64,000 nucleotides of DNA. Source: Okapia johnstoni (lineage: Eukaryota > Chordata > Mammalia > Artiodactyla > Giraffidae). Below the pieces are notes generated by a model. The model ran no database searches. It was not told the origin of the DNA and saw nothing but the letters and a program-made list of their open reading frames with translations. Where the stretch lies: contig CM044320.1 of assembly GCA_024291935.2 (NCBI GenBank), positions 28,798,001 to 28,862,000 on the forward strand, written 5' to 3'. This document shows positions 48,194-59,927 of the stretch, piece by piece. Within the stretch, counting starts at the first letter, position 1. Every line of letters begins with the position of its first letter. A program made the translations under genes and the position numbers.

Positions 48194-48725
48194 GACTATT
48201 TACTGTCCACTAAATTCCATCATGCCAGGGACTGCATCTGCCATGCTCACAACTATATACACTAACACCTACTTCAACAGGTGCATGTACCCAGTGATCT
48301 ATACATTTGTCATGGAAAGAAATCCAACGGTTTGGGGAACTTTTGCAGTGTTCAAAACCAAACAAGACAGAAACCAAATGCTCGCTGATAGCTTAAAATG
48401 CTTTGCAATCTAAATTTTCCACAAATTTTACTGAAGGTTTTTTACAGTCTAGGAAGAAATTTCCAACTTTAAATTGGAAGGTAAGGGCAAAATTTAATAC
48501 ACTGTTAGAAAAAGCATTTGTCTAGGTCACATTTTTCTGAAAAGCTATAGGATCCTACATAAAGTTTGTCACTAAGGAATTAAAGGAGTTGCTTCAGCCT
48601 GCCTCTGACTCAATCACAGTCCAGGACAGTCTTTTCTTCTACTTTTATCACTTTTCCTCTTACATATCAAATCAAAAAACGCTTAGAGTAACAGACACTA
48701 CAGAGGGGTAAGTTCTAATATTACA

Positions 48726-48934
48726 TGAAGTGAAGTCGCTCAGTCATGTCCGACTCTTAGCGATCCCATGGACTGCAGCCTACCAGGCTCCTCTGTCCAT
48801 GGGATTTTCCAGGCAAGAGTACTAGAGTGGCTTGCCATTTCCTTCTCCAGGAGATCTTCCCGACCCAGGGATCGAACCCTGGTCTCCCACATTGTAGGCA
48901 GACGCTCTACCGTCTGAGCCACCGGGAAGTCCAT
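48726..48934 (-). mobile_element. Bov-tA SINE with well-kept tRNA-like head
   Basis: GTGAAGTCGCTCAGTCATGT to GTCTGAGCCACCGGGAAG. The B-box equivalent (GGTTCGATCCC on the minus strand) is intact. It is a SINE, not a tRNA gene, because the Bov-A body follows directly. Confidence 0.93.
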
Positions 48935-48991
48935 CCATAATTGAAAGCAAATAACTCAACAAGGAATGAACAGATTTCAGATATTATACTA

Positions 48992-49229
48992 TATACAGGC
49001 TTCTCAGGTGGCGCTAGTGGTCAAGAACCGCCTGCCAAGGCAGGAGATATAAGAGACGTGGGGTTCAATCCCTGGGTCAGGAAGATCCCCTGTAGAGTAT
49101 GGCAACCCACTCCAGTATTCTTTCCTTGAGAATCTCATGTTCAGAGGAGTCTGGTGGGCTACAGTCCACAGGGTGGCAAACAGCCAGACACAAGTGAAGC
49201 AACTTAGCCCACAGGCATGCATACACTAC
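48992..49229 (+). mobile_element. Bov-tA SINE with 11-bp target-site duplication
   Basis: ATATTATACTA occurs at 48981-48991 and 49230-49240. Body reads GGCTTCTCAGGTGGCGCTAG to CACAAGTGAAGCAACTTAGC. Confidence 0.92.
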
Positions 49230-49614
49230 ATATTATACTATTAACTATATTATAGCTGGTATTATAAATCTCTGTTGAAGGGAAACCTGTGAAGCAACAT
49301 TTCGGGGTATGGTTGCTTCAGCAGTTGAAAAGACACTTTGGAAAGAAAATTTTATGGATTCGACAGTATAATATCCATGTGTAACTGGAAAAGGTTAATT
49401 CACCAATCTATGCCAGCTTCTCAAACCTAAATTTCTTTGTCAAAGTGCAATGGATTTTAAAGTGTTGCCTATTTTAATTCTACATTAAAAGGTTTTTGAG
49501 AATATCTTGAGACAGTTTCTTTTCCATCTCAACACAGTTAGAACATGGTTGTAAAAATAATTTTTCTTAAAGGAAACATCTATCTAATTAATTAATCTGT
49601 CAGAAGTCGCTCCC

Positions 49615-49720
49615 TCATTTACACAAAAACGGCTTGTGGTTACTCTGTACCAGGCACCATGCTAGGTGCAGGAGGGTGAGCCTGAGGTTAGTAAGCAGGC
49701 TGCTATTTCCAAGAAGACAT
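49615..49720 (+). mobile_element. MIR/L2-like fragment
   Basis: TACTCTGTACCAGGCACCAT GCTAGGTG-type wording is the classic old-repeat motif; class not certain. Confidence 0.55.
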
Positions 49721-50406
49721 AGAAACACTGCTGGTGAAACAATGGGGGGAAAAAACACAATTAAGTTGTGTTTATAATTAACACACTTTTAAAAAATACA
49801 AACTTCTGCTAAAGTAAATTTTGAAGAGTTTATTGGGTTTCACACTTAAATAATTAAAAATTTTCCCTACGCACTATATTAATTGCTTAGCAGCCCTGCT
49901 CAAGGAACACAGGACAAATAGAAATATAATCTTTTCCTGAGTTTAAATTCCTCTGTAATGCAAGATATAATAGGCTGACTCTGATTCTTAATTCTGACCT
50001 CATCAAGCAAGAGATTATTACTGCTGTTACTTAAAAAACAAATTAAAGTTTAATGATACCCAGTGTGAGGTAAGAACTTGAACAAACAACATTTTCATGC
50101 ACTGATGGCTAGAGGAGAGGAAAACGAGCAGCCTCCTTCTTTGTCAGGAGAAAACGAAAGAACTAAAAGATATTAAAAAATCTCCAAAGACATCTATTCA
50201 GGATATAGTCCCCTACTATTTCTTAATGTGAACTCTTAAAAATTGCCATTTAAATCCATCTCAGGCAAATACCTACTGAGAAGCTAAGCTATTCTTTCAG
50301 GGCTGTTTTAAACCTCTATCAAACATGGATACATTTATTTTTTTTAAATTTCCCCTCTGATAAGGATCTGTAACTTCTAATAACAAATGAATTTAAACCC
50401 AACACA

Positions 50407-50560
50407 AGTCGCTTAGTCGTGTCCAGGCTCCTTCGTCCATGGAATTTTCTAGGCAAGAACACTGGAGTGGCTTGCCATTTCCTTCTCCAGGGCATCTTCC
50501 CGACCCAGGAATCGAACCTGGGTCTCCCGCATTGCTGGAAGACACTTACCATCTGAGCCT
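50407..50560 (-). mobile_element. Bov-tA SINE with deletion
   Basis: AGTCGCTTAGTCGTGTCCAG joins directly to GCTCCTTCGTCCATGG, dropping about 40 nt; the rest is a normal reverse Bov-tA. Confidence 0.9.
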
Positions 50561-50720
50561 AATCTACAGCCAATCCAGACAGGTTATGGAAAAAAGGGTG
50601 TGTGTGTGTGTTACTTTTGGCAAAAAAAAACAAACAATTTGAAACATGTTTGGTTTTGATACTAATACTTTCAACCACAGAAAATTCACAAACACAATGA
50701 AATAACAACTATAAAATTAC

Positions 50721-50911
50721 CTCACGTAGAGAAGTGGTTTCCCGAATAAAAAACATGTTAATTATCCCAAGATATTTTGTTATTTTTGCTCCAGGAATGA
50801 AAGAAAGAGGTGTCATCTTAACAACCCCAACGGTAGAATTTGCACAAGGTGGAGCCGAACGATTCCGGAAATTTCCTTCACCCACTGGACTTGCTTTTTC
50901 AACTGTCACTG
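50721..50911 (-). CDS. C2CD5: C2CD5 coding exon, third from the 3' end
   Basis: This 191-nt exon enters in phase 1 and leaves in phase 0. It encodes VTVEKASPVGEGNFRNRS, then a segment including KMTPLSFIPG and KITKYLGIINMFFIRETTSL, ending at RE. Its acceptor is CCAACTTTAG and its donor is CGTGAG|GTAATT. It begins the C-terminal globular region: the FIPGAKI and YLGIINMFFIRE strands correspond in order to the opening strands of YbjQ-like domains (inference). The open frame continues slightly into both introns, so raw ORF limits overstate the exon. Confidence 0.95.
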
Positions 50912-53220
50912 CTAAAGTTGGAAAAAGAAGAGAAAGCATCAAGATCACATGTTGGTGACTCAATGATGCCCTAGTGTTTCCAAATAAGTGGTGATAACAT
51001 TCAGCTGTCTGTGAGGCTAAGCCATGTCACAAAAGAAAAGAAATTATCATGCACTGCATGCAATTATAAATAGAGAGAGAAAGAAAAACGTAAGAGGAAA
51101 TGCTGGAATGGAATCTTTGGGAAGAAAAATGGCATTCCTGCAAAAGAAAATGTTGATGCGGTGTAGCTACACACACAATGATCGTTATAAAGTGAAGACA
51201 AAGAAAAAGCGGTAGAGCATTAAAAATTATCTGCTGTAGGGACAAATTATTATGAGGAGAGTGTGAAAGTTGTTACATTTCCCAGGGCAGTTTTTTCCAT
51301 CTTTTTTTCAGATGACTTCATCATTGTCAACTTGTAGATAAACCTTATCTTAACTAGTTGTAGCAGGTTTCTTTTCCAAACCTTCTCAATTAAAGTTGTA
51401 ATTTAAAAAATTTAACAAATGACCTTGGCTGTCTAGAAGTTAATTGTTCATAAAATAACAAATACCTACTGCTTATCAAATAACTACCATGAACCAGACA
51501 CACACACACATGTGTGTGTGTATAATTTTCACAACAACCCAGTGACATAGGTGTTATCCCATTTAACATATAAGGACACTGAGGCTCACAAAACTTAAGT
51601 AACTTGCCAAGGTCACACAGCTATTAAAATGGCACTCCTAGGATTCAAAACCAGACCTGGTTGGTTCCATAACCTGTGAGCTTCCGCCTAAACACAGTTC
51701 CTTCCCTTTAACGTGAACTCTTTCAGTCAAATACATTTACCTCAAAGTCTACCAAAACACATTTAGTATAAATAATAAATAAAAAAAAAAAGTCTAAGTT
51801 CTGATGCTGGGTCTAGCAGTGAGATAAGAGTTGGCCCCTTTCTCTCTGGAGATACCTTCTATTCTCACTGTAGACATCACTCTTAGTATTCTGACAGATG
51901 CCATATACTACCGAGTACCTTGGGCCCTGAAAGAGTGTCTCTTCAATAAAAGCTCGTTAATTTCCTTCCATTATGTGACATAATATCTATTTATATACTT
52001 CTAAGAATACCTTCACCAAAATAAAATACTAAAAACACAACCCTGCAGCTATAATTTAAACATCTAAAGGCCCTTCAAAAGCTTTTGCTAAATGACCATT
52101 AGCATCTGCAGCTTTCACACTCCAACACATGATTGATTGGCAATGTTATTACTGAGTAGTCAGGGCCAGCCTTCACCACTGGGAAATCAGAGATACGCTT
52201 CTCAAATCACAACGTGATAGAAACATCCGCCTACTTGTCTTAATTGATCCGCGCCTTATGGTCTGAGCTTTCAGTTTAATGAGCTCTATCCAGCTGCTGC
52301 ATCTGTCTGCAAAGGAACTGTAATCAACTGACGTTGCTGAAAACACAGACAGAAAACAAAAGAAAAAACAAAGAAAAAATATGGATGACGTCTCTTACTC
52401 GTCACAACACTCCTCTCGATGATGTAATTTAACTGTAACTTAGGGGCAAAGGTGGTCCTTTTCAAGTCAGGTGAGAGAGATAGTAAAGAGCCAAGCTTTA
52501 AGACACTGATTTGTCCAAAACAAAGTTGTCGCTTGGCTGAGCATCTCTGGTGATGTCAGAGCTGTGTGGTCTCTTAGGGGGAACAGAAGCTGGTCTACCA
52601 ATATCAAGGAAAGGGTCACATGCTGCATTTTAACTAACTTTCTTTCCCTTCTTTTTATTTCACACTGTTTTTAGCTGTTTATACTTAGGACTTTAATTTA
52701 CAATCAGAACTTTGTGAATAATTCCTTGCCCTACTTTTGCCCTGAAATAAAAAAAAAAAAAAAAATGAAAGTCAAATGTTAAAGAATACATGAAAAAAAA
52801 TCACTAGTTAACTTATTTTTTGCAAAATATCTTCTTTCTACCAGTATTAACAAGAAAGCCAAAGGGTCATTTTTATCAATATTCTATTTCCACATCTGAT
52901 TTTGGCAACAAAGCTTCTATTAACATGGAGTGAGGGTCAAGTGTGAGCCCAACAAGTTCTCCTTTTCAAAAGAATATCTTGTACTACTGTTGAGCTAAAA
53001 AATAATATTAAAAAGCTAGTCTTATCTTTACAAACTGGGACACTATTAAAATGCTAGACGGCATAAATATTACTTGAATCACACAATCTAACTACAATAC
53101 AGCCACATTTTGGTGTCTATTCCATTGTCCAGTGCATTTCTTCAATGTCCGTATGCTTATGCACCACCACACTAGAATTTCACACCTTTGGTGACTATTT
53201 GCTTAATTAGACAAACTCAC
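50912..53220 (-). other. C2CD5 intron with a MIR and a CpG-bearing segment
   Basis: 2.3 kb. MIR at 51445-51705. 52140-52570 keeps several CpGs and no repeat is recognised there. A short palindromic (CA)/(TG) block is at 51499-51522. Confidence 0.8.
51445..51705 (+). mobile_element. MIR SINE with an inserted CA/TG palindrome
   Basis: The MIR core (GGACACTGAGGCTCACAAAA; CTTGCCAAGGTCACACAGC) is clear. (CA)n(TG)n sits at 51499-51522 near its left part. Confidence 0.88.
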
Positions 53221-53271
53221 CTCTCTGTGCAGCTGGTATACCTGAGTTAGCACTTGCACTCTCCAGGTGTT
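53221..53271 (-). CDS. C2CD5: C2CD5 coding exon, fourth from the 3' end (51 nt)
   Basis: This small 51-nt exon is phase 1 at both ends and encodes (E)HLESASANSGIPAAQR. Its acceptor is CTTACTAG and its donor is AGAG|GTGAGTTTGT, a strong donor. Because its length is a multiple of three and both ends are phase 1, skipping it would keep the frame, so it could be alternatively used. It was found by following the protein between the neighbouring exons and is too short to stand out on its own. Confidence 0.92.
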
Positions 53272-54452
53272 CTAGTAAGACAACATGAACAACATTAGCT
53301 TGGATGCTAAGTACAAGCCAGTATCTCTTTGCTCTTGGTTAATCCTCTCTAAAAGCCAGATGAATAGGAGAAAATTTTTGTGGCCTCATTATAAAAGCAA
53401 ACCAAAAGAAGTACTTAGGTTTAAAATGGCAGTTTCTATTGATACATGAAAACTAGCTCAGTTAATAAACACCATGCTAAGAAAGATTACTTATTATAAC
53501 ACAAAGAAAGTTCCAGAAACTCTACGTGTTAGAAAATATCAACACAGTAACAAATGTTAGTGGGAGGGAAGCAGGATGTGGGAAACCTGAACAGAGAAAA
53601 GGGTCAATGTACTGGGAAGAAAATCTGAAATGAAACAGGGAAGGTCAATGTTTGCGGGGGGGAAAAAGCCAGTAAGATTAAGAGCTACAGACAAAGCAGT
53701 GACCTGTGTCTCATAAACACACTGTACATTAGCCCTGCCCCACCCACCTCACCACCAATCCCCTCATTTAAAGCTCTCACTTTCAACAGCTTCCTCTGAA
53801 ACTGTCAAGACTTTATGGAAACTAAAAGGTGACTACTTTTCATAGAAATAACTAGGAATCCCAAACTAGAACCTCCTTTCTAGTAAGCTCACAAAAGCAA
53901 CATCTTGAATTCTTCCTGAAAGTTTATATTTTTATCAGAGATATTTAAGGAACTGTACAAATTCAAACAGCACTACATTAAAAAAAAACAAAACTTCATC
54001 ATCTATTTCTAATTTTCAGGCTCTACCCACACTAGCATATTTGAATTTTTGTTTCTAAGAATTTCATAACTGAGGATATAGTGTTGCCAACATAGAAATA
54101 ACTCATAAAACCACTAAGAATAACTTGGGTCAGCCAGTTTTTTTAAATTATAAACTAAGTAAATAAGTAAATATGTAATATTTTTGTCTCTGCGTCATAT
54201 GTCGATTCGGGGGGTAATATTCTTAAATTTGTGAAAGTTTGTACTTTTCAAAAATCAGATTTATACAGAATGTTTCTGCCAACTGGGGGGGCAATGACAT
54301 ATCTCCTGTCCCCACTGCACCTCTTTTTTCCTAAGGCTAGTGACCACGAGCTAATACTGGAGAGAGTAAGTGGTCAACATTCCTCTTACGATACAGAGCT
54401 GTCCAATAAAAGGGATCATGAAGAGAAGTTCACAAAATGACTTGTGAGGCGA

Positions 54453-54550
54453 TCACACTGGGTGTGCCCTGACCATCATGATGTTCTCGAGGGAGTGTCC
54501 TCCTGATTCGGGATCCTCAGGGGTACTGGAAGCCCAGGAGGGAACAGGAC
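54453..54550 (-). other. Candidate unlisted or alternative C2CD5 exon
   Basis: On the minus strand a good acceptor (TAGTCTTCCTCCTGTAG) precedes a GC-richer segment that is open in exactly the phase needed after the exon at 62150 (phase 1). It would encode about 31 residues (PVPSWASSTPEDPESGG onward) and then stop at TGA 54455-54453. No strong in-frame donor is seen, so it would act as a terminal or frame-ending exon if used. It could be a chance open frame. Confidence 0.3.
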
Positions 54551-55572
54551 CTACAGGAGGAAGACTAAACAGAACTGACACTCAATTTCTAGCAACAGCT
54601 GATTCAGTGCAGAAGCTGGGAAAGTAAATGGCCCACCCCAGGCTCACATATCCCAGGAGAGTTCCAGGACTCTGAGGTTCTGAGCAGTACAGCCTCACTG
54701 AGTACAGACACAGAAAATACAGTCAGCATTAAAGACCCTAGTTTTATCGTGTGGGGATGGGAAGAAGGGAGAGGAAGCTAAAAGAAAACATGAAAATGAC
54801 TAAAATTATCCTCTATACCTTCATATTATCTTGGCAATATGGAATTCCCCGGTAGCAACTGTGTATGAAATGTCCACAAAAAGAGCTTATACATGTAGAA
54901 TCTATCTGCTCCCATCTTCAAATATGTCAAGCTTTAAAAAGTAAAAGTATACAATGATCTGTAGAATATCTGTGTTTTATTTTTTTTAAAAAAGGGTAAA
55001 TAGAACACCTATGCAAAGAGAGACAATATAGCTGTTAAGAGCACTTGCCTCTTGGGAAGGAAAGTGAAGGGAGAAGGGAGCTTTATTTTGGACACTGTGG
55101 TCTTTTTGTAGGATTTGAATTTTTTGTTATGTACACTTATTACACTTGCTACTTTCCCCAAAAAATTTTACAAAAGGTCGAGGAGAAACAAGAGAAGAAA
55201 AATATTTATTCCCAACCCTCAAATGTGAATGTGTCTGAATCAAAATCTGAAAAGAACAGTTTTTAAATTGGAGATGTAGAGGGAAAGAATGAGTCAGGAG
55301 ACTTCTGACCTCACTGAAGGAGAGCAGGTTCACCTTCTGCCATGTTTGCCAGGAGGCTCATTTTTTCTATCAGAGAAAAGGCCCAAGAGAAGCTAGTCCT
55401 GGCAGCAACTGGACTTCAGCACTTTGGACTGGTCTGAACACCTCAAACATCTAATGACCTCAGGCTCTCTGCCCCTTCTGATTAGTTTGGCTTCCCAGGT
55501 AACAGCCTTTTCAAAAGAGAAGGTAGTGTAGACATTAGCTGTCTGGATCACTGACAAAGCAGAAATTCTGGT

Positions 55573-55794
55573 TGTGTGTGTGTTAGTCGCTCAGTAGTGT
55601 CTGACTCTTTGTGACCCCATGGACTGTAGCCCACCAGGCTCCTCTGTCCATGGGATTCTCTAAGGCAAGAAAACTGCAGTAAGTTGCGATTTCCTCCTCA
55701 GGGGATGTTCCCGACCCAGGGGTCGAACCCGCATCTCCTGTTTCCTGCACTGCAGGCAGATTCTCTACTGCTGAGCCAACGGGGAAGCCCCAGG
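55573..55794 (-). mobile_element. Bov-tA SINE
   Basis: (TG)n then TTAGTCGCTCAGTAGTGTCT to GCTGAGCCAACGGGGAAGCC; full reverse copy. Confidence 0.92.
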
Positions 55795-57356
55795 CAATCT
55801 CTAAGCCAGTACTAAAAAAAAGACAACAGATTTCATACTCAGAAGAAGAAATCTTTTTAAATGTCTTTGAGGCTTTGCTGGGGAGCCAATGCTCAGTTCT
55901 GGCATTTGTACATCTCTGTGGAAGACTTTGAAACAAATGCTTCCTATGTCAGGTTCCCCCTGAAGCTGCAAAGAGAGTCTAAATCAAGCCACATAGCAAC
56001 CCAGTTCTCTTACCATTTCCTTGCCCACTGAATACAATTTTGCTATTCAAAAAATCTACTAAGTGATAGTGATAATCCCTCAAAAAAAAAACAAAGCTGG
56101 AAAGTTAACGAGGCAAACAGAACATATAGATATACTATCTTCTTAGTATACTCTAGTGACCTTTAACAGGCTTTAGCAGAGTGGGGAGGGAGATTAACCT
56201 AGATTAAAGCGGTTTAGTGGAAATGAGCATACAGATGAAAAACAGAAAGAAAATCTAGCAAGAATTCTTCCTCCTTCAATTATACACCCGCCAGTGCTTC
56301 TGAAGTTTGAGACGCCTCCATTCTCCTAAACAATCTGTCATACCAATGACAAAGGGATGTACTAGCCATGATAAAATCTTACACTGACTACTCTTCTGAC
56401 AACTTACTTTCTATCATTAAAATTTACAGATCATCTTTGCTCTGAATAATTAAAAAAGTCTTTGAGACATTCTTTTCCTGTCACCCTAAGAAAATTACTA
56501 AAACTGAAAAAATTCCTGCAAACTCGGAAAAGATTCTCTGGCAGATTAAAATATATGCAATCTGGAGTCTCTAAACTATATTGCTTTATTTTCCTATTTA
56601 AACATGCTCAGTTTTAAACTATGATGATCAAAATTTGGTTTTATGTTCCTTTAGGCATTTCCATCAGTCTATAATGCACTGATCAGTATCTGGCTTAATG
56701 ACAGAGTGAGACAAATGATGTAAGTAAACATTCAGTATACACCTGGACCCTAATGGTCTTCAAATATTGGTGGTCTGATAATGAAATTGACATATTACAG
56801 TTAAAAATTATTAAGGCATAGAGAAAAATATAAGTTGTTTTGATCTGGATATTTCACTAGGGGAAAAAAATTCAACTATAATAAACAGGTTAATACATAC
56901 AATAGATGACAAAATACAGTTGCCTTATTTGAATCATTAAAACTTCCAATTAAAGGTGTACAATATCCTAACCCATTTGCTTTTCTTCTTCGGTCTCCAT
57001 CATTCACTCCTCTCACTACCATCCTTTGTCATCTTTTTTCCCCAAATAATCCTGGTTTTTGGTCAGTAGCCCAATTCAACTTTCTTTGCTTTTCACTCCC
57101 TCATTCCCTGACTCGCTTTTACTGCCCTCGAGCTGCCTTGAAGAAGCTAAGATTCCTTATCTCTAATTCTTCATCAACTCTTTGCTTCCTTCGCACTTCT
57201 TAGGTGCAGTTTTCACATTTTCCACTCTTTATCGAGTTTCTGTTCATTCTCTTTCTCCTCAGTATTTTTCTCCTTTCACGATCCCTTATTGATTGCTGTG
57301 GCCACCAATAACAAAGAAAATTTAGCATTTTTAATAGTTGCTACCATTTGGTCACA

Positions 57357-57667
57357 TGTGCTGAGTCTCTCAGTCATGTCCAACTCTGTAGCCTGCTGGG
57401 CACTTCTGTCCATGGGAATTCTCCAGGCAAGAATTCTGGAGTGGGTTGCCATGCCCTACTCCAGGGGATCTTCCCGACCCAGGGATCAAACCGAGGTTTC
57501 CCGCATGGCAGGCAGATTCTTTACCAGCTGAGCCACCAGGGAAGCCCAAGAATACTGGAGTGGGTAGCCTATCCCTTCTCCAGGGGATCTTCCTGACCCA
57601 GGAATCGAACTGGGGTCTCCTGCATTGCAGGTAGATTCTTTACTAGCTGAGCCACCAGGGAAGCCCA
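57357..57667 (-). mobile_element. Fused-dimer Bov-tA SINE
   Basis: Unit 1 ends GAGCCACCAGGGAAGCCC at about 57547 and unit 2 starts AAGAATACTGGAGTGGGTAG, ending with a second identical head. Flanks ACCATTTGGTCA and ACCATTTAGTCA suggest a target-site duplication with one mismatch. Confidence 0.93.
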
Positions 57668-58353
57668 CCATTTAGTCATAGTGACAAAATATATCTTAAA
57701 AAATAGAGAGAAAAAACAGACATGCAATGAACTGTTAATATAAAAAATTTTTAGTTAATATCAAGAATTATATATACTTGTAAGAATTCAGAACCATTAG
57801 TTGGCAGGAAAAACTAAAAGCTAATTTCTGTAATTCTTATAGATTTATATTTCTAATAACCAGTTTAAAATAATTTAAAGCAAGTCATTTAAGTTTAAAA
57901 AATTAAACTATATTTTAAAATCAAATTTGGTTTAACAAAAAAGTAAACTCTAATAGCCTACTGTAAAAATAAAGGAAAAAGGTTCCAATGTGGATACCTA
58001 ATTATGGAGTACAATGCATTGAGGGGTGTAAGTTTTCTTTTTTACTGAAATTCATAATGTGACCTATGTTTGTCACATTAGCCAGCAACTGCTCAGTGAA
58101 AAGAGAAGTCTTCCCAGCCTCTAGTTAATGCCACTGAACATGAGGATACCACCCCAGTATAAAGGCAAGTGACAGCAGAAACAAGCGTGGGGGGTGGGGA
58201 GTAATAAAAACATGTTTCCTCTATACAGTTTCATCCAACAGTATACAAACACTAAAAGTGACTTAATTAAACCCTTTTATTGCCTTAAATCCTCAGAATT
58301 TTAATGAAAACCATTATCCTATTATAGATTAGATTTATAAAGTATTTGATATT

Positions 58354-58388
58354 TTTATATATATATATATATACACACATATATATAG
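58354..58388. repeat. (TA)n microsatellite in C2CD5 intron
   Basis: TTATATATATATATATAT followed by ACACACATATATAT. Confidence 0.9.
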
Positions 58389-59906
58389 CACGGTATATGA
58401 TTCACACACATTTGTCTAACATAAGTTCTTAAAGTCCCGCAATATGGTATCTAATATCTCAAGATTCAGGCCTTTAAATGTATATCTACTAAAGCAATAT
58501 GCTAATCTTTTATAAAAAAAATTATACACATAAAATTGTTGAGATTACTGTTTATGAGAAATATGTTACTGATTTTTAAACATCTTTTACCCGATTATAT
58601 TTACTCAGATTCTCTATTTTTACTATATTTGCTCAATCTTTTTTCACTTTCACGTCATAAAATATATATGATTTTTAAATTCTCTTAAGAACCATTTCAG
58701 AGTGAAGTGACATATTAAAAAATTTGACATATAGATATTAATGAAGAGGAAAAATATTATGAAAGTGCCATAAAAATTTTGCTATTGTTATCTTTTTTTC
58801 TTATAACACAGCTTCATATGAAAAAAAATAATTTATGGTGATGCCACATCATCTCTGTTCCTCACAGTATTCAAAGAATTTTGATGACCTTCATTTGATA
58901 ATGTTCTTTAAGAAATTACTTAGGCTCAGCACTTTTTGATATTTCAAATCAGAAAAATCAAGATAACTAGAAAGACAACACCAAACCAACCATAATTTGA
59001 GACATATATCAAAACTGTTTTGTTTACCTTGAGAAACAAAACCAAGTATAACAAAAGATGGAAGGGAAAAAAAAAAACTGAACATGGATGGACAACTCAG
59101 GCTCGGGCTTACTCTACACAGTCAATTAGAATACATGTAACTGAAACATCTTCTCTTCAAAGAGTCACTCATTTTCAGTAACACAAAAAGATAAGGGAAG
59201 GTTTATCTACAAGTGAAAAGATGGAAGTATTAATAAACATACTGTGCACAGCTCTTGACACTACTCTGTCAACTAAAAAGAAACAAAAATTTTCATAAAT
59301 CATTTGTGATAAGAACATGGAAAATAAATTAGTATTCAAAGTTTTCAGAATTAAAAAAGATAAATCTCAGTCAGCTTAGCTAACTGACCTAACTATAAAA
59401 ATCATATATTTATTTACTTATCATATCAGTTATCAATTTTTAAGCCTCTGGTTGCAGAAAGAAAGTCAAGTTCTTTTTAACATTTATTCCCCACCTTCGC
59501 CTTTCTATCTCCCACCTATTTCCTCTAAACCGCTAAGCTTAACTGTTCCAGATATTTCTATTCTCTATTCAAAGTCTGCCTTCATGTTAAAATATTCAGC
59601 TACTACATTCATGATATAACACTCTATTATTACATGTTTCAGACCTTTCAAAAGCCATTCTCTCTTCATATTTTCTAAAATACTTTGAAATAACTTTTTC
59701 TAATGTATACAGCATATAGCACACGTTCTCCTGGAGAGACATCAGGAAGCAAAGACAATAAATAAGCATGCAACATAAACCACAATATACATGACTTTAA
59801 AAAAAAAATGCACAGATAAACTTTTTAGTGTTCACTGACAATTTTAAAATATAACATTCAAAGAAAGGCACATAGGTTTTACAGTTAAGTACTTAGTATT
59901 AAAAGT

Positions 59907-59927
59907 TTTATATATATATATATATAA
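59907..59927. repeat. Short (TA)n in C2CD5 intron
   Basis: About 20 nt of TATATA. Confidence 0.85.

Larger units (their letters stand above)
46789..50720 (-). other. C2CD5 intron holding BovB, two Bov-tA, and MIR/L2 relics
   Basis: 3.9 kb. A short BovB/SINE scrap lies at 46983-47010. Other contents are listed separately; 49230-50400 is otherwise unclassified. Confidence 0.8.

Noticed and set aside
47635..48213. A 192-codon plus-strand ORF
   Set aside because: It is the antisense of a BovB fragment; the same antisense frame appears in other BovB copies.
48850..48934. tRNA-Glu-like sequence with an intact B box
   Set aside because: It is the head of a Bov-tA SINE; the acceptor stem is not formed and the Bov-A body follows directly.
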